A DNA stretch of 64,000 nt from Sphingobacteriaceae bacterium. Lineage in GTDB: Bacteria; Bacteroidota; Bacteroidia; B-17B0; Aurantibacillaceae. Where the stretch lies: positions 1,922,001-1,986,000 of the forward strand of contig NVQB01000001.1 of assembly GCA_002319075.1 (NCBI GenBank), in the 5' to 3' direction. Shown here in pieces: positions 15,807-24,840 of the stretch; position 1 is the first letter of the stretch, and every line of letters begins with the position of its first letter. Below the pieces are notes generated by a model. The model saw only the letters and a list, made by a program, of their open reading frames with translations, had not been told where the DNA came from and did not search any database. The translations under genes and the position numbers were made by a program.

Positions 15807-17840
15807 TTGCCTCCTTTAAAACAAAATACTCATCTAAAGATTGCTCTTTTGGGTAATCCCAATGCAGGTAAGTCCAGCTTATTTAACGGACTTACAGGTT
15901 TAAATCAAAAAACAGGAAATTACGCCGGTGTAACTGTAGACCGCCAGGAAGGGACCACAAGCTTTTCGCTGAGTGATCGGAAATTTACTTTTTCCATAAT
16001 TGACTTGCCAGGCATATACAGCTTGTTCCCAAAATCCAATGACGAGGAAATAGCTTGCAAGACCTTACTTGACCCGAAAGAAAAAATTGATGTGATTGTG
16101 ATTGTTGCCGATGCTACAAATTTAAAACGCAATCTTTTACTGGCCACGCAACTTATCGATCTTAAATTTAAAACAGTTGTTGCTTTGAGTATGATGGATG
16201 AGGCAGAGAGCCAGCATGTTCTTATTGACATTAAAGGTCTTGGTGAAACCCTTGGCGTGGAGGTATTACCCGTGGATTCACGTCACCACGTTGGTTTTTC
16301 TAAGTTAAAGGAAGCCATTGTTTCTGCTCAGGCAAGTAATAGTTTTTTTTATGATTTAAATGCCCCTTTTTTACAGAAAGAACATACTTACAAGGAATTT
16401 ATTGAGGCCTCTTTAAAAGATAAAACCGGCACTCAGGCGCTTGAAAATGCTGATAAGATCTATCGCTTCAACACCATTAATTACATGGTGGCGCGTTATG
16501 TAAAAAGTCCCGAGCAATTATCACGTAAAGAAATTACTTCCAAGATCGATGCAATTACCACGCACAGAGTTTTTGGTTATGTTATTTTACTTGCCGTTTT
16601 ATTCTTAGTTTTTCAGTTTATATTTTTCATTTCAGAAACACCTATGAATTGGATTGAAAGTGTGTTTCTGAATTTTGCCGATTATGTAAAAAACCACTTG
16701 CCACCCGGCCAATTAAATGACCTGCTTGTAAATGGCGTTATCGTTGGCATTAGTGGTGTAGTGATGTTTGTTCCACAAATTGCATTTCTGTTTCTATTTA
16801 TTGGTTTTCTCGAAGACTCAGGCTATATGGCGCGTGCGAGCTTTATCATGGACAAGGTGATGCGTCGTTTTGGATTAAATGGAAAATCCGTCATCCCACT
16901 GATCAGTGGAACAGCCTGCGCAGTGCCATCTATTATGGCAACACGTTCTATCTCGAATTTAAAAGAAAGGCTGATCACCATTTTTATTTTACCACTCATT
17001 AGCTGTTCGGCGCGACTTCCGGTTTACACTTTACTTATTGCAGTGCTTTACCCGGACAGTAAATTTTTAGGCGTTTTTAATTCGAAAGGCTTAGTACTCT
17101 TTTTATTATACATGCTTGGCTTTGTCGTAACCCTTTTAACCGCCTGGGTTTTAAAGCGTGTTGTGAAGATTAAAGAAACATCTTTTTTTGTAATGGAACT
17201 TCCTGTATACAGATGGCCTCAGCCTAAAAATATTGGGATTATGGTTTACACGAAAGTGAAAGTTTTTATCAGGGAAGCAGGAAAAATAATCCTGGCGATC
17301 TCTATAGTGCTATGGTTTTTAAGTTCGCATGGCATAAGCAAAACTTACAAAGCATTAGAGGCGCAAAAAACAGCTTTGGAAAATTCTGCGCCATCACAAG
17401 AAAACACAACTCTTTTAAAGAAAATTGAAACTCAAAAATTAGAACATTCATTTATTGGAAATCTCGGTCATGTAATAGAACCTGTTATTCGTCCACTTGG
17501 TTTTGACTGGAAAATTGGCATTGCTCTTATTACTTCCTTTGCAGCCCGCGAAGTTTTTGTAGGAACAATGGCAACCATCTATCAAAATGAAGATGATCAA
17601 AATACAGAGGGTATCAAACAAAAATTGCTTAACGAAAGAGATGAATATGGCCATGTAAAATACACAGCTGCTGTATGCTGGTCTTTACTTTTGTTCTATG
17701 CTTTTGCTATGCAGTGCATGAGTACTATCGCCGTTGTTAAACGCGAAACCAAAAGCTGGAAATGGGTTTTTGCTCAACTTGCATTTATGTCAATACTCGC
17801 CTATTCCTCTGCATTCGCGGCGTACCAGCTTCTTTCTTAA
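15807..17840 (+). CDS. feoB: Ferrous iron transporter B (TTG start)
   Basis: FeoB is the inner-membrane Fe(II) permease with an N-terminal G domain. The 677-aa protein has G1 LLGNPNAGKSSLFN, a G2 Thr region (NYAGVTVDR), and G3 IIDLPGIYSL. G4 reads VVALSMMD, where the usual NxxD Asn is Ser. The FeoB helical region follows, then Gate motifs around ISGTACAVPSIMATR and CSARLPVYTLL and about eight hydrophobic segments. No ATG lies near the G1 motif; the TTG at 15807 is preceded by an in-frame stop at 15798, so it is the only sensible start. It is cotranscribed with feoA. Confidence 0.95.
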   Translation: MPPLKQNTHLKIALLGNPNAGKSSLFNGLTGLNQKTGNYAGVTVDRQEGTTSFSLSDRKFTFSIIDLPGIYSLFPKSNDEEIACKTLLDPKEKIDVIVIVADATNLKRNLLLATQLIDLKFKTVVALSMMDEAESQHVLIDIKGLGETLGVEVLPVDSRHHVGFSKLKEAIVSAQASNSFFYDLNAPFLQKEHTYKEFIEASLKDKTGTQALENADKIYRFNTINYMVARYVKSPEQLSRKEITSKIDAITTHRVFGYVILLAVLFLVFQFIFFISETPMNWIESVFLNFADYVKNHLPPGQLNDLLVNGVIVGISGVVMFVPQIAFLFLFIGFLEDSGYMARASFIMDKVMRRFGLNGKSVIPLISGTACAVPSIMATRSISNLKERLITIFILPLISCSARLPVYTLLIAVLYPDSKFLGVFNSKGLVLFLLYMLGFVVTLLTAWVLKRVVKIKETSFFVMELPVYRWPQPKNIGIMVYTKVKVFIREAGKIILAISIVLWFLSSHGISKTYKALEAQKTALENSAPSQENTTLLKKIETQKLEHSFIGNLGHVIEPVIRPLGFDWKIGIALITSFAAREVFVGTMATIYQNEDDQNTEGIKQKLLNERDEYGHVKYTAAVCWSLLLFYAFAMQCMSTIAVVKRETKSWKWVFAQLAFMSILAYSSAFAAYQLLS

Positions 17841-17922
17841 ATTGTTTCACAACAACCGTCTTGTAAAGGATCACCTGTTAATGCAGGATCATCATTTAAT
17901 GTTAAGTTAACATTGATTTGGC

Positions 17923-17932
17923 TTAGGCTTAA
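17923..17932 (+). promoter_or_regulatory. TTAGGCTTAA motif shared with the feoA upstream region
   Basis: The same 10-mer occurs at 15501-15510 upstream of feoA, where it is half of an inverted repeat. Here it lies 28 bp before the ATG of the response-regulator gene. A similar TTAGGCTAAGC (minus strand, 19346-19356) abuts the start of the lipoprotein gene. Co-regulation is a hypothesis only. Confidence 0.25.
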
Positions 17933-17960
17933 ACTTAAAAGTTAAACTTTACTTTCTGTG

Positions 17961-18644
17961 ATGAGTGTGAACCGGTCAGCCATAATTTTTGTAGATAATT
18001 CTATTAACGGAATTTTTAAAACCGTGGAGGGCCTAAAGCGCAGCTTCGAATCAATTTCTATTTTTAACCAGGAAAAAGATTTCCTGGAATTTCTCGAAAC
18101 CAACCGGGCAGATGTTATTTTTTTAAATCTTGATCTTCAACCCAACGATGCCGTTGCGCTTTGTAAAGAGATCCGCCAACGTAATTTTGAAGCTAATCCG
18201 TTCATTGTTATTTATACGGATAAGCAGGATGACTTCGTACAAGAACTTGCCTTTAATTCGGGTGTGGATTCTTTTATTAATTTCCACAACAAAGTTTCGG
18301 TAATGGAATTGTTTCTCAAAAATCTGTTACGGAGACGCGTAAAAATTAAGGACGATCTTAAAAGAGAAGTTGTTATAGATAACGAACGCTACCTGATTTT
18401 TAAAAATGGTGTAGCTTTCCAATTGCCCCGCAAAGAATTTAAACTCTTCGAATTACTTTATAACAGCTCTGAGAAGTTCTTCAGTAAAACTGAAATTGCC
18501 TCCAGCATCTGGAACGATGAAACCATAGCCAACAAACGTACAATCGACGTTCACGTTTATAATATCCGTCAATTTTTCGGCAAACGCATCATTCAATCAC
18601 AAAAGGGAAAAGGTTACAGGATCAACAAAAAACTTATAGGTTAA
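17961..18644 (+). CDS. Atypical OmpR-family response regulator with degenerate receiver
   Basis: A 227-aa protein with a receiver-like domain (about 5-118) and a Trans_reg_C winged helix (about 125-225; PRKEFKLFELLYNSSEKFFS, KRTIDVHVYNIRQFF, QKGKGYRI). The strand that normally ends in the phosphoacceptor Asp reads DVIFLNLDLQP, placing Asn56 at that position. The conserved Lys-Pro is replaced in DSFINFHN. Only one residue of the N-terminal acidic pair is present (FVDNS), while Thr86 is kept. Phosphorylation by a kinase is therefore unlikely. The ATG at 17961 follows an in-frame GTG. No kinase is adjacent; its neighbours are feoAB and a convergent lipoprotein gene. Confidence 0.85.
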   Translation: MSVNRSAIIFVDNSINGIFKTVEGLKRSFESISIFNQEKDFLEFLETNRADVIFLNLDLQPNDAVALCKEIRQRNFEANPFIVIYTDKQDDFVQELAFNSGVDSFINFHNKVSVMELFLKNLLRRRVKIKDDLKREVVIDNERYLIFKNGVAFQLPRKEFKLFELLYNSSEKFFSKTEIASSIWNDETIANKRTIDVHVYNIRQFFGKRIIQSQKGKGYRINKKLIG

Positions 18645-19345
18645 ACACCAAGTTTTATTCCTAATCCAATACGTGTAAAAAAATATTGTGTTGGCCAGAA
18701 CATGGTTCTATCATAGCTTATATTCATACCTGCCTGAACATTCATATAAAACTTTGTTCCAAAAAAATTCTTTGCAAAAAAACAAGGTTCAAAAGAAGTG
18801 TTTTGCTCAAATCCAGAAAAATCGTTGATTTGTTTCTTTGCGGAACTTAAACTAACATATTGATCCCAGAAAAAGTTCTCCTTTAAAGAAATGCCAGCCA
18901 TCCAGGAGGGGTCGGATGAATCATTCGTAAAAGCGAAATACACCTGCACCATTAATTTTTGAAAATTACCGTTAGTTCGCAGTGTTAGGGCTACCGAATC
19001 TACAAACTGCATATAGTCCCAGTTGTAAGCACCCATGCCATAACCGGTATTAAATCCATAAACGCATTTTTTCCTGGAACCGTAAGTGCCTAAAGCCAAT
19101 TCACAATTACGCTGAAAATTACTCTTGTTGTTTGTATATGGAAGAACCTGCACATTAGCCATAAGACTAAAGCGGTTGAATGGAGAATACGCTATACTGG
19201 CACTTGCAGACTTTAATCCAACAGCTGTTTCTCCTTCAAAATGTTTAGCTTTTGTTATAGAGGGAACAAAATGAGGTGAGGGCGTGTGGAGCGACGCGCA
19301 GGAGTATAGAAAAAAGGATGCTAGCAGTCCCAGATATTTTCTCAT
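18641..19345 (-). CDS. Predicted lipoprotein, 234 aa, unknown function
   Basis: The N-terminus MRKYLGLLASFFLYSCASLH is a lipoprotein signal with the lipobox Cys in YSC. The mature part is rich in alternating hydrophobic strands (SIAYSPFNRFSLMANVQVLP; FTRIGLGIKLGV at the end), as in small barrel-like outer-membrane proteins. I recognise no family. It converges on the response-regulator gene with a 4-bp overlap of their 3' ends. A GCTTAGCCTAA element lies directly upstream of its ATG. Confidence 0.6.
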   Translation of the reverse strand: MRKYLGLLASFFLYSCASLHTPSPHFVPSITKAKHFEGETAVGLKSASASIAYSPFNRFSLMANVQVLPYTNNKSNFQRNCELALGTYGSRKKCVYGFNTGYGMGAYNWDYMQFVDSVALTLRTNGNFQKLMVQVYFAFTNDSSDPSWMAGISLKENFFWDQYVSLSSAKKQINDFSGFEQNTSFEPCFFAKNFFGTKFYMNVQAGMNISYDRTMFWPTQYFFTRIGLGIKLGV

Positions 19346-19410
19346 GCTTAGCCTAATGTATAGATATCTTTTCTACTAACTCCAGCTCAGGGGTTTTATT
19401 GTGCAGAACT

Positions 19411-20352
19411 TTATTTTTGATTGATAATGAGCTTTTTCAGGACCACAGACGCCTCCGAATAAATTTTCACAAGATAAAGTCCACTTTTAAAGGCTGAGAG
19501 ATCCAGGACATAATTACCCTCCCACGCCTTTGGAAATTCCTCGCGAAGAAGTTTTCCTTCTGAAGAAAACAACTCCATTTTTTGAGTATTATTGGTCTTT
19601 TGCAGGATAAATTTTCCATCCTCTGATGGATTTGGATAAAGATTTATGCTCGGGTTTTTTTGTTCAGACAAGACTCCCACTGTTGAAACAGAATTGGTTA
19701 GCGAACCTATAAAAGAAAAATTATCTATCGCGAAACTTCCCCCGGAGGACTCTGCATTCCAGGCGTAAATACGAAACGTAACTTTATTAGTAAGCGCATT
19801 AAAAGCCGTTCCAAACTTAATTTCACTGCCTCTCTGGTCTGACGACGCAGAAACTGAATCATAATTCCAGGAAAAAATATCCCCTGGAATAACAGAGAGT
19901 TTTGTTGTTGTTCCAGTGAAAGCTGCGAGATTATTGATATAATTATCCTGATCTGACCGCATGCAATAGTGCCTGATTCCCGTTCCTGATCTACGGATGG
20001 TAAAAGTTGCCGAATTCAAACTTAAAGTATAGCCTTGATCGGGCGTTAAAGTTACTTCATAATAAACAGTAGGAGAAAGCGCTCCAGTAAAATTCGAATA
20101 GTCATCTGTTGCGTTAATTCCTCCCAGGGGCCAACCGGTAAAAGAAAAACGCCCCGAGGCACTCGGATTTAACGAAGTTCCATTGGCCGAAAAAGAACCA
20201 CAACTTAAACCGCTAAGTGTTGGCGTAAAACTTGGATCCACTGTTCCACTGCTGGTAGTTACTTCCGGAAAGCCATACGACACCACAAAATTTTGAGCCA
20301 GTGTAGAGACTTTAAAGATTGTTAAGCAGATAAAGACTAAATTTTTTATCAT
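19411..20352 (-). CDS. Secreted protein with T9SS type A sorting domain
   Basis: A 313-aa exported protein. The signal peptide MIKNLVFICLTIFKVSTLAQ precedes a beta-rich middle part (about 25-225) resembling the jelly-roll/choice-of-anchor regions common before T9SS tails. The Por_Secre_tail domain runs from about 232 (INLYPNPSEDGKFIL) to the basic end KKLIINQK. It is predicted to be exported by T9SS and anchored or released at the surface. The ligand or enzymatic activity is unknown. It is divergent from the thioredoxin-like gene at 20400. Confidence 0.8.
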   Translation of the reverse strand: MIKNLVFICLTIFKVSTLAQNFVVSYGFPEVTTSSGTVDPSFTPTLSGLSCGSFSANGTSLNPSASGRFSFTGWPLGGINATDDYSNFTGALSPTVYYEVTLTPDQGYTLSLNSATFTIRRSGTGIRHYCMRSDQDNYINNLAAFTGTTTKLSVIPGDIFSWNYDSVSASSDQRGSEIKFGTAFNALTNKVTFRIYAWNAESSGGSFAIDNFSFIGSLTNSVSTVGVLSEQKNPSINLYPNPSEDGKFILQKTNNTQKMELFSSEGKLLREEFPKAWEGNYVLDLSAFKSGLYLVKIYSEASVVLKKLIINQK

Positions 20353-20399
20353 GGCAATAAGTTTTTAAATTTATGGAAAAATAGACAATAGCCAAGCCC

Positions 20400-21428
20400 A
20401 TGTTAAACAAAGTCACTACAGTAGTTCTATTTCTTTTTGTACTTACCATTTCCAAAGCCCAACATGAAGACGGTCTTGTAAAATGGTTGACCTTAAAAGA
20501 AGCGCAACAAAAAAACAAAGAAGTTAGCAAACCTATACTTATTGATATTTATACAGATTGGTGCGGCTGGTGCAAACACATGATGAAAACCACTTACTCC
20601 AATGAAGGGCTTGCCAATTACATCAACACACATTTTTATCCCGTAAAATTTAATGCCGAAACAAAAGACACCATTGAATACAACGGCAAAATATACAAAC
20701 CTCTTTCTCCCGATCCTAAAACCCCTCACGAACTAGCTGTAAAATTTTTAGGTCAGAAGTTAAGTTATCCTTCTACCATGTTTGTTACCAATAATTTTGA
20801 GTTTAACCTTTTAGCTCAAGGTTATCTTGAAGATAAAAAAATAGAACCTATGCTCATCTTCCTGCTGGAAAACACCTGGCAGACCAGTGTGTACGAAGAG
20901 TTTAACAAACATTTTACCAATACGTTCTACGATACCGCTTTTCCAAAAACAGCCGTTAAGGTTTATAGCATAGAAGAAGTAGAAAAATTGCAGGCTAAAA
21001 AACCAAAAAAAGTTCTGGTTACATTTAGCGCCGAATTTTGCAATACATGCACGGTGATGAACAAAACAACATTTGTTGACACGAGTATTGCTTCCTATAT
21101 CAACAAGAATTTTTACCTGGTTGAATTTCATGCAACACGCAAAGACACCGTTATGTTTAAAAAAGAAAAGTACTTTCCTGTTATAGTAAATAATTTTCCG
21201 CTTCACAGTCTGAGTTTAAAACTCACCAATAACCGTTTGGCATTTCCTTCCCTTTGTCTTTTAGATGAACAGTTAAATACCATTGATGTCTTAAATTTTT
21301 ACCAGTCACCTGAACATATAAAACCAATTTTGACTTATATTGCAAGCGATAGTTATAAGACAAAAAAATTCAACGATTTTATGCAGGAGTATTTGAATCC
21401 AAAAGCCACTAATACAAAGAAAAAATGA
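20400..21428 (+). CDS. Exported protein with two thioredoxin-like domains
   Basis: A 342-aa protein with signal peptide MLNKVTTVVLFLFVLTISKA and two thioredoxin-fold domains. Domain one (about 28-150) has YTDWCGWCKHM (Cys55/Cys58), typical of DUF255/thioredoxin_7 proteins. Domain two (about 195-320) has FSAEFCNTCTVM (Cys214/Cys217) in the same context followed by NKTTF. Each is followed by a long insertion with a Pro-rich segment (SYPSTMF; AFPSLCLL). It is predicted to be a periplasmic disulfide reductase or isomerase; the partner is unknown. Its stop codon overlaps the ATG of the membrane protein downstream. Confidence 0.8.
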   Translation: MLNKVTTVVLFLFVLTISKAQHEDGLVKWLTLKEAQQKNKEVSKPILIDIYTDWCGWCKHMMKTTYSNEGLANYINTHFYPVKFNAETKDTIEYNGKIYKPLSPDPKTPHELAVKFLGQKLSYPSTMFVTNNFEFNLLAQGYLEDKKIEPMLIFLLENTWQTSVYEEFNKHFTNTFYDTAFPKTAVKVYSIEEVEKLQAKKPKKVLVTFSAEFCNTCTVMNKTTFVDTSIASYINKNFYLVEFHATRKDTVMFKKEKYFPVIVNNFPLHSLSLKLTNNRLAFPSLCLLDEQLNTIDVLNFYQSPEHIKPILTYIASDSYKTKKFNDFMQEYLNPKATNTKKK

Positions 21429-22384
21429 AGCCAGCCACCATTCACCATTTGAATACGGGCCTGATTATTTTCTCTTGCCTTGTTTCGTTTTTTATTCCTT
21501 TCGAATTATTTCTTTTCTCGTACGGTATTCTCGGTCCACTGCATTACCTAACAGAAATAGGATGGCTTCACAAAAAAAATTACTTCACTAAAGGAAAGTA
21601 TGATTTTCTCTTTTTAGTGGGAGCCTGTGTTATACTGGTTTACTGGAATTATAACCCTCCAAAAGATTTTGGAATTTCCGCCGATATTATCTTCCTGAGT
21701 TTATTTTCGTGTATAGCTTTTGTTTTTATAAAAGACTGGCTTTACCGTTTTGTAGTAATTATTCTGGCCTTTGTGTTTACAGGCTTTTTAAATAATTCGC
21801 CACAGTTTTTTACCTGGGTAGCGATCTTTCTGCCTACCATCATCCATGTATTTATTTTTACATGGGCATTTATGCTTTTCGGTGTTATTAAAGAACGTTC
21901 CATTCCCGGATTAATTTCTATTCTTGCATTGATCGCATGTTCTGTTTTAATCATCATGATTCAACCTACCAATCTTTATTACACGGTTAGCGATTACACT
22001 CAAAAAAGCTACCAACGTTTTGGTGATTTGAACTATCAGCTGATCAATTATTTTAATATGGATCAGTTGACCAACATCCGGCAAATTTTTACCACGAATG
22101 CCGGCTTTGTGATCATGCGCTTTATAGCCTTTGCGTACACCTATCATTACCTCAACTGGTTTTCTAAAACTTCAGTTATTAAATGGCACCAGGTTCCTAA
22201 AAATATTCTGTTCGGCACACTTGGCTTGTGGTTGATTTCCATTTCGCTTTACATTTATGATTACAATCTTGGTTTACAGGTTTTATTCTTTTTGAGTTTT
22301 TTACATGTTTTTCTGGAATTCCCGTTAAATGTTGTCTCCTTTACGGGCATTGGAAAAGCGGTGGTTTCACTGGGCAAGAAATGA
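21425..22384 (+). CDS. Polytopic membrane protein, unknown, coupled to the thioredoxin gene
   Basis: A 319-aa protein with about eight or nine hydrophobic helices covering nearly its whole length (for example TGLIIFSCLVSFFIPFELF, IPGLISILALIACSVLIIM). A conserved-looking LGPLHYLTEIGWLHKKNYF loop follows helix one, with His and charged residues. I do not recognise the family. It starts at an ATGA overlap with the stop of the two-domain thioredoxin gene, so the two are probably translationally coupled and may work together at the inner membrane, for instance in moving reducing equivalents. That is inference. Confidence 0.65.
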   Translation: MKPATIHHLNTGLIIFSCLVSFFIPFELFLFSYGILGPLHYLTEIGWLHKKNYFTKGKYDFLFLVGACVILVYWNYNPPKDFGISADIIFLSLFSCIAFVFIKDWLYRFVVIILAFVFTGFLNNSPQFFTWVAIFLPTIIHVFIFTWAFMLFGVIKERSIPGLISILALIACSVLIIMIQPTNLYYTVSDYTQKSYQRFGDLNYQLINYFNMDQLTNIRQIFTTNAGFVIMRFIAFAYTYHYLNWFSKTSVIKWHQVPKNILFGTLGLWLISISLYIYDYNLGLQVLFFLSFLHVFLEFPLNVVSFTGIGKAVVSLGKK

Positions 22385-22579
22385 GATCTCTGAATGCGCG
22401 TGATTAATCGATCAACCGGAAGGTTGCGTCGATCAGTTGAAATTTTGTTAAACACAAGCAGATTTACAAAATTAGAAATTACTTAATTAACACTCCCAAC
22501 CTTAAAAACAGGGGCGTTGAAGTTTGATTTGATGTGTTTTTTCGTTAACTTTATAATTCACATCAATTTTTTTCTATTC

Positions 22580-23626
22580 ATGCGTAGTGTATCTCTCATC
22601 CTGGTTCTCTTATGTTCCACTGCCCTGTACTCTTATCCCATTGATGATTCTCTGGTAAAGAAGTCGAATTTGCGTGTTGTATTTGACGGCACAAATGCCC
22701 GTGATTACTGCAAGAGCATTGTAGGAGTTCTCAATCCACAAACGAATTGTACTGAAAATTACATCTTCGATAAATCTATTTATAATTTAAAAGTAGATAC
22801 CCTGCCTCAAATAAAATTCTGGCGCGACATTATGAATATGCACCAGGATACAGCCTTGATCTGTGTTGCCAATTCGCGTTGTATTCTTCAAAAAATATCC
22901 TTAAAAGACTGGAATGCAAAAAGTGATTCCGCAAAAAAATATTATAAAGACAGTGTGCGCCTTACGAGAAATCTTGATACCACTAGTCGTATTCTTCTGA
23001 CTTCGGGAAAAAAATTCTTCTACGACTTTGATAAAACCTCTGTAAATTTTGATAAAGGCATTCGTTGTTTTATGCAGAACGACGTTGATCCCTGGTACGC
23101 CCAGGCTATTCTTCTTATCGAAAGTCCTAACAAATTACAAAAATCAAACGTTGGCGCGTATGGATCGTTTCAGTTAATGAGAGACGTGGCCAAAATGTAC
23201 GGACTCAAAGTAAATAAAACCATAGATGAGCGTGCAGACTTTGAAAGAAGTGCCTATGCGGCCAGTTCATTGCTAAAATACATCTGTATACCAAGAGCTC
23301 GTCGTATGTTGGATTCGTTGCGCATTAACAACTATGATGAGCAGGATCTTTGGTTCAGATTATTGGTGATGCACGTTTATCACGCTGGTGCCGGCAATGT
23401 GCAAAGGGCTTTATTTTCTTTTTGTCCTACAGAAGGTAATATGGATCTGATCTATACACTATGGAGAACACAGGCGGGAAAATTTAAAAGCTCTTCACAA
23501 AATTATTCTCAACTGGTATTGGCTGCTATGCTGGAAATGAACGACAGAAATCCATCTCTGGATAAAGCTGTTTTTCTGAACGCTTCGCTGGAAGATCAGC
23601 TGAAGTTTGTGCCTTCGAAGAATTAG
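22580..23626 (+). CDS. Lytic transglycosylase-like protein (SLT domain)
   Basis: A 348-aa exported protein from the ATG at 22580, whose signal peptide is MRSVSLILVLLCSTALYSYP; an in-frame ATG 21 codons earlier is less likely. The SLT-type core has the catalytic Glu181 in AILLIESPNK, GAYGSFQLM (the GxxGxxQ motif) and VYHAGAGNV. It is predicted to cleave peptidoglycan glycan strands in the periplasm. The 160 residues before the domain, with two Cys-containing stretches, are not recognised. No partner genes are evident. Confidence 0.8.
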   Translation: MRSVSLILVLLCSTALYSYPIDDSLVKKSNLRVVFDGTNARDYCKSIVGVLNPQTNCTENYIFDKSIYNLKVDTLPQIKFWRDIMNMHQDTALICVANSRCILQKISLKDWNAKSDSAKKYYKDSVRLTRNLDTTSRILLTSGKKFFYDFDKTSVNFDKGIRCFMQNDVDPWYAQAILLIESPNKLQKSNVGAYGSFQLMRDVAKMYGLKVNKTIDERADFERSAYAASSLLKYICIPRARRMLDSLRINNYDEQDLWFRLLVMHVYHAGAGNVQRALFSFCPTEGNMDLIYTLWRTQAGKFKSSSQNYSQLVLAAMLEMNDRNPSLDKAVFLNASLEDQLKFVPSKN

Positions 23627-23812
23627 CAACGAAGGCGGCAAACTTTTCTGAAGGCACTGACGCTTAAATGCCACAGATTTCTCTGATGAGGGCTTCTAAA
23701 AACAAAAGAGTTTTTTTGTTAATCTCTGGTATATCCAGATTTCACAGATCAGTAGGCAAAACAAGGCTGATTCAAATAGAATTGTAATGATTTTTATTTG
23801 TGAAATCTGCTA

Positions 23813-23830
23813 TCCTGATAGCTATCGGGA
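23813..23830. repeat. Short palindrome TCCTGATAGCTATCGGGA
   Basis: An 18-bp near-perfect palindrome in the 236-bp gap before hemB. A sister copy (TCCCGATAACTATCGGGA) lies at 44525-44542, and a half-copy ATAGCTATCGG at 27838-27848. All are intergenic, so this looks like a dispersed palindromic element. The rest of 23627-23862 has only scattered AATCTGTGG-like stretches and no gene. Confidence 0.5.
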
Positions 23831-23862
23831 GTGGCAAACATTTTCTTAACTTCGCAGTATCT

Positions 23863-24840
23863 ATGATAAATTTAACTCACCGTCCCCGCCGTAACCGCAA
23901 GAGCGCCGTTGTAAGAGATCTTGTACAGGAAAACACTTTAACGGTAAACGATCTTATTTTTCCTTTATTTTTAATTGAAGGAAAAAATAAAAAAACCGAG
24001 GTCAACTCTATGCCCGGTATTTACCGTCTTAGCCAGGATCTTCTTTTAAAAGAAATTGAATCTTGTATGAATTTAGGCATTAGAACTTTCGATATTTTTC
24101 CAGGACTTTCTGAAAAATTAAAAGATAAAAAAGCAACCGAATCTTTAAATAAAAAAGGACTTTACCTGTCTACTTTACGTGAAATAAAAAAGAGATTTCC
24201 TGAAGCTCTTATTATGACAGACGTTGCGATGGATCCCTACAGTAGTGATGGTCACGATGGTTTTGTTAAAAATGGAGAGATCTTAAATGACGAAACTTTA
24301 GAAATTCTTGCAAAGATGGCAGTGGCGCAGGCTGAGGCCGGTGCAGATATAATTGGTCCGAGTGACATGATGGACGGCCGCGTGGGCTTTATTCGCGAAG
24401 CCCTCGATGACAATGGTTTTAGTAACGTATCAATCATGAGTTACACGGCTAAATACGCAAGTGCTTTTTACGGTCCGTTCAGAGATGCATTAGACAGCGC
24501 CCCTAAGTTTGGCGATAAAAAAACCTACCAAATGAATCCTGCAAACAGCAAAGAAGCCTTACTCGAAGCAGATCTGGACTTTAATGAAGGAGCCGATTTT
24601 CTCATGGTAAAGCCTGCTTTGAGCTATCTGGATGTAATAAAACTATTGAATGATAATTTTAACATTCCAATAGCGGCTTATAATGTAAGTGGAGAATATG
24701 CCATGGTGAAAGCTGCAGCAGCAAAAGGTTGGATAGACGGTGACCGTGTGCGGGACGAAATTCTTTTAAGTATGAAAAGAGCCGGTGCGTCGGTAATTTT
24801 AACATATTTCGCCAAAGAATTTGCCAAATCAATAAAATAA
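23863..24840 (+). CDS. hemB: Delta-aminolevulinic acid dehydratase (porphobilinogen synthase)
   Basis: HemB condenses two 5-aminolevulinate molecules to porphobilinogen in tetrapyrrole synthesis. The 325-aa TIM barrel starts at the ATG at 23863 (MINLTHRPRRNRKS). The Schiff-base region is FLMVKPALSYLDVI, with a second Lys in MSYTAKYASAFYGPF, and DMMDGRVGFIR is conserved. The metal site reads TDVAMDPYSSDGHDGF, lacking the Cys triad of zinc-type enzymes. This points to the Mg2+-activated class. It appears monocistronic. Confidence 0.96.
   Translation: MINLTHRPRRNRKSAVVRDLVQENTLTVNDLIFPLFLIEGKNKKTEVNSMPGIYRLSQDLLLKEIESCMNLGIRTFDIFPGLSEKLKDKKATESLNKKGLYLSTLREIKKRFPEALIMTDVAMDPYSSDGHDGFVKNGEILNDETLEILAKMAVAQAEAGADIIGPSDMMDGRVGFIREALDDNGFSNVSIMSYTAKYASAFYGPFRDALDSAPKFGDKKTYQMNPANSKEALLEADLDFNEGADFLMVKPALSYLDVIKLLNDNFNIPIAAYNVSGEYAMVKAAAAKGWIDGDRVRDEILLSMKRAGASVILTYFAKEFAKSIK

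Noticed and set aside
20811-21206. A 131-codon antisense ORF in the thioredoxin gene
   Set aside because: Phe/Lys/Cys-rich translation opposite a clear thioredoxin-like gene; no start-site support.
22385-22579. Terminator in the gap before the lytic transglycosylase
   Set aside because: CAACC/GGTTG near 22417-22429 can form a short stem, but there is no T-run and the stem is weak.
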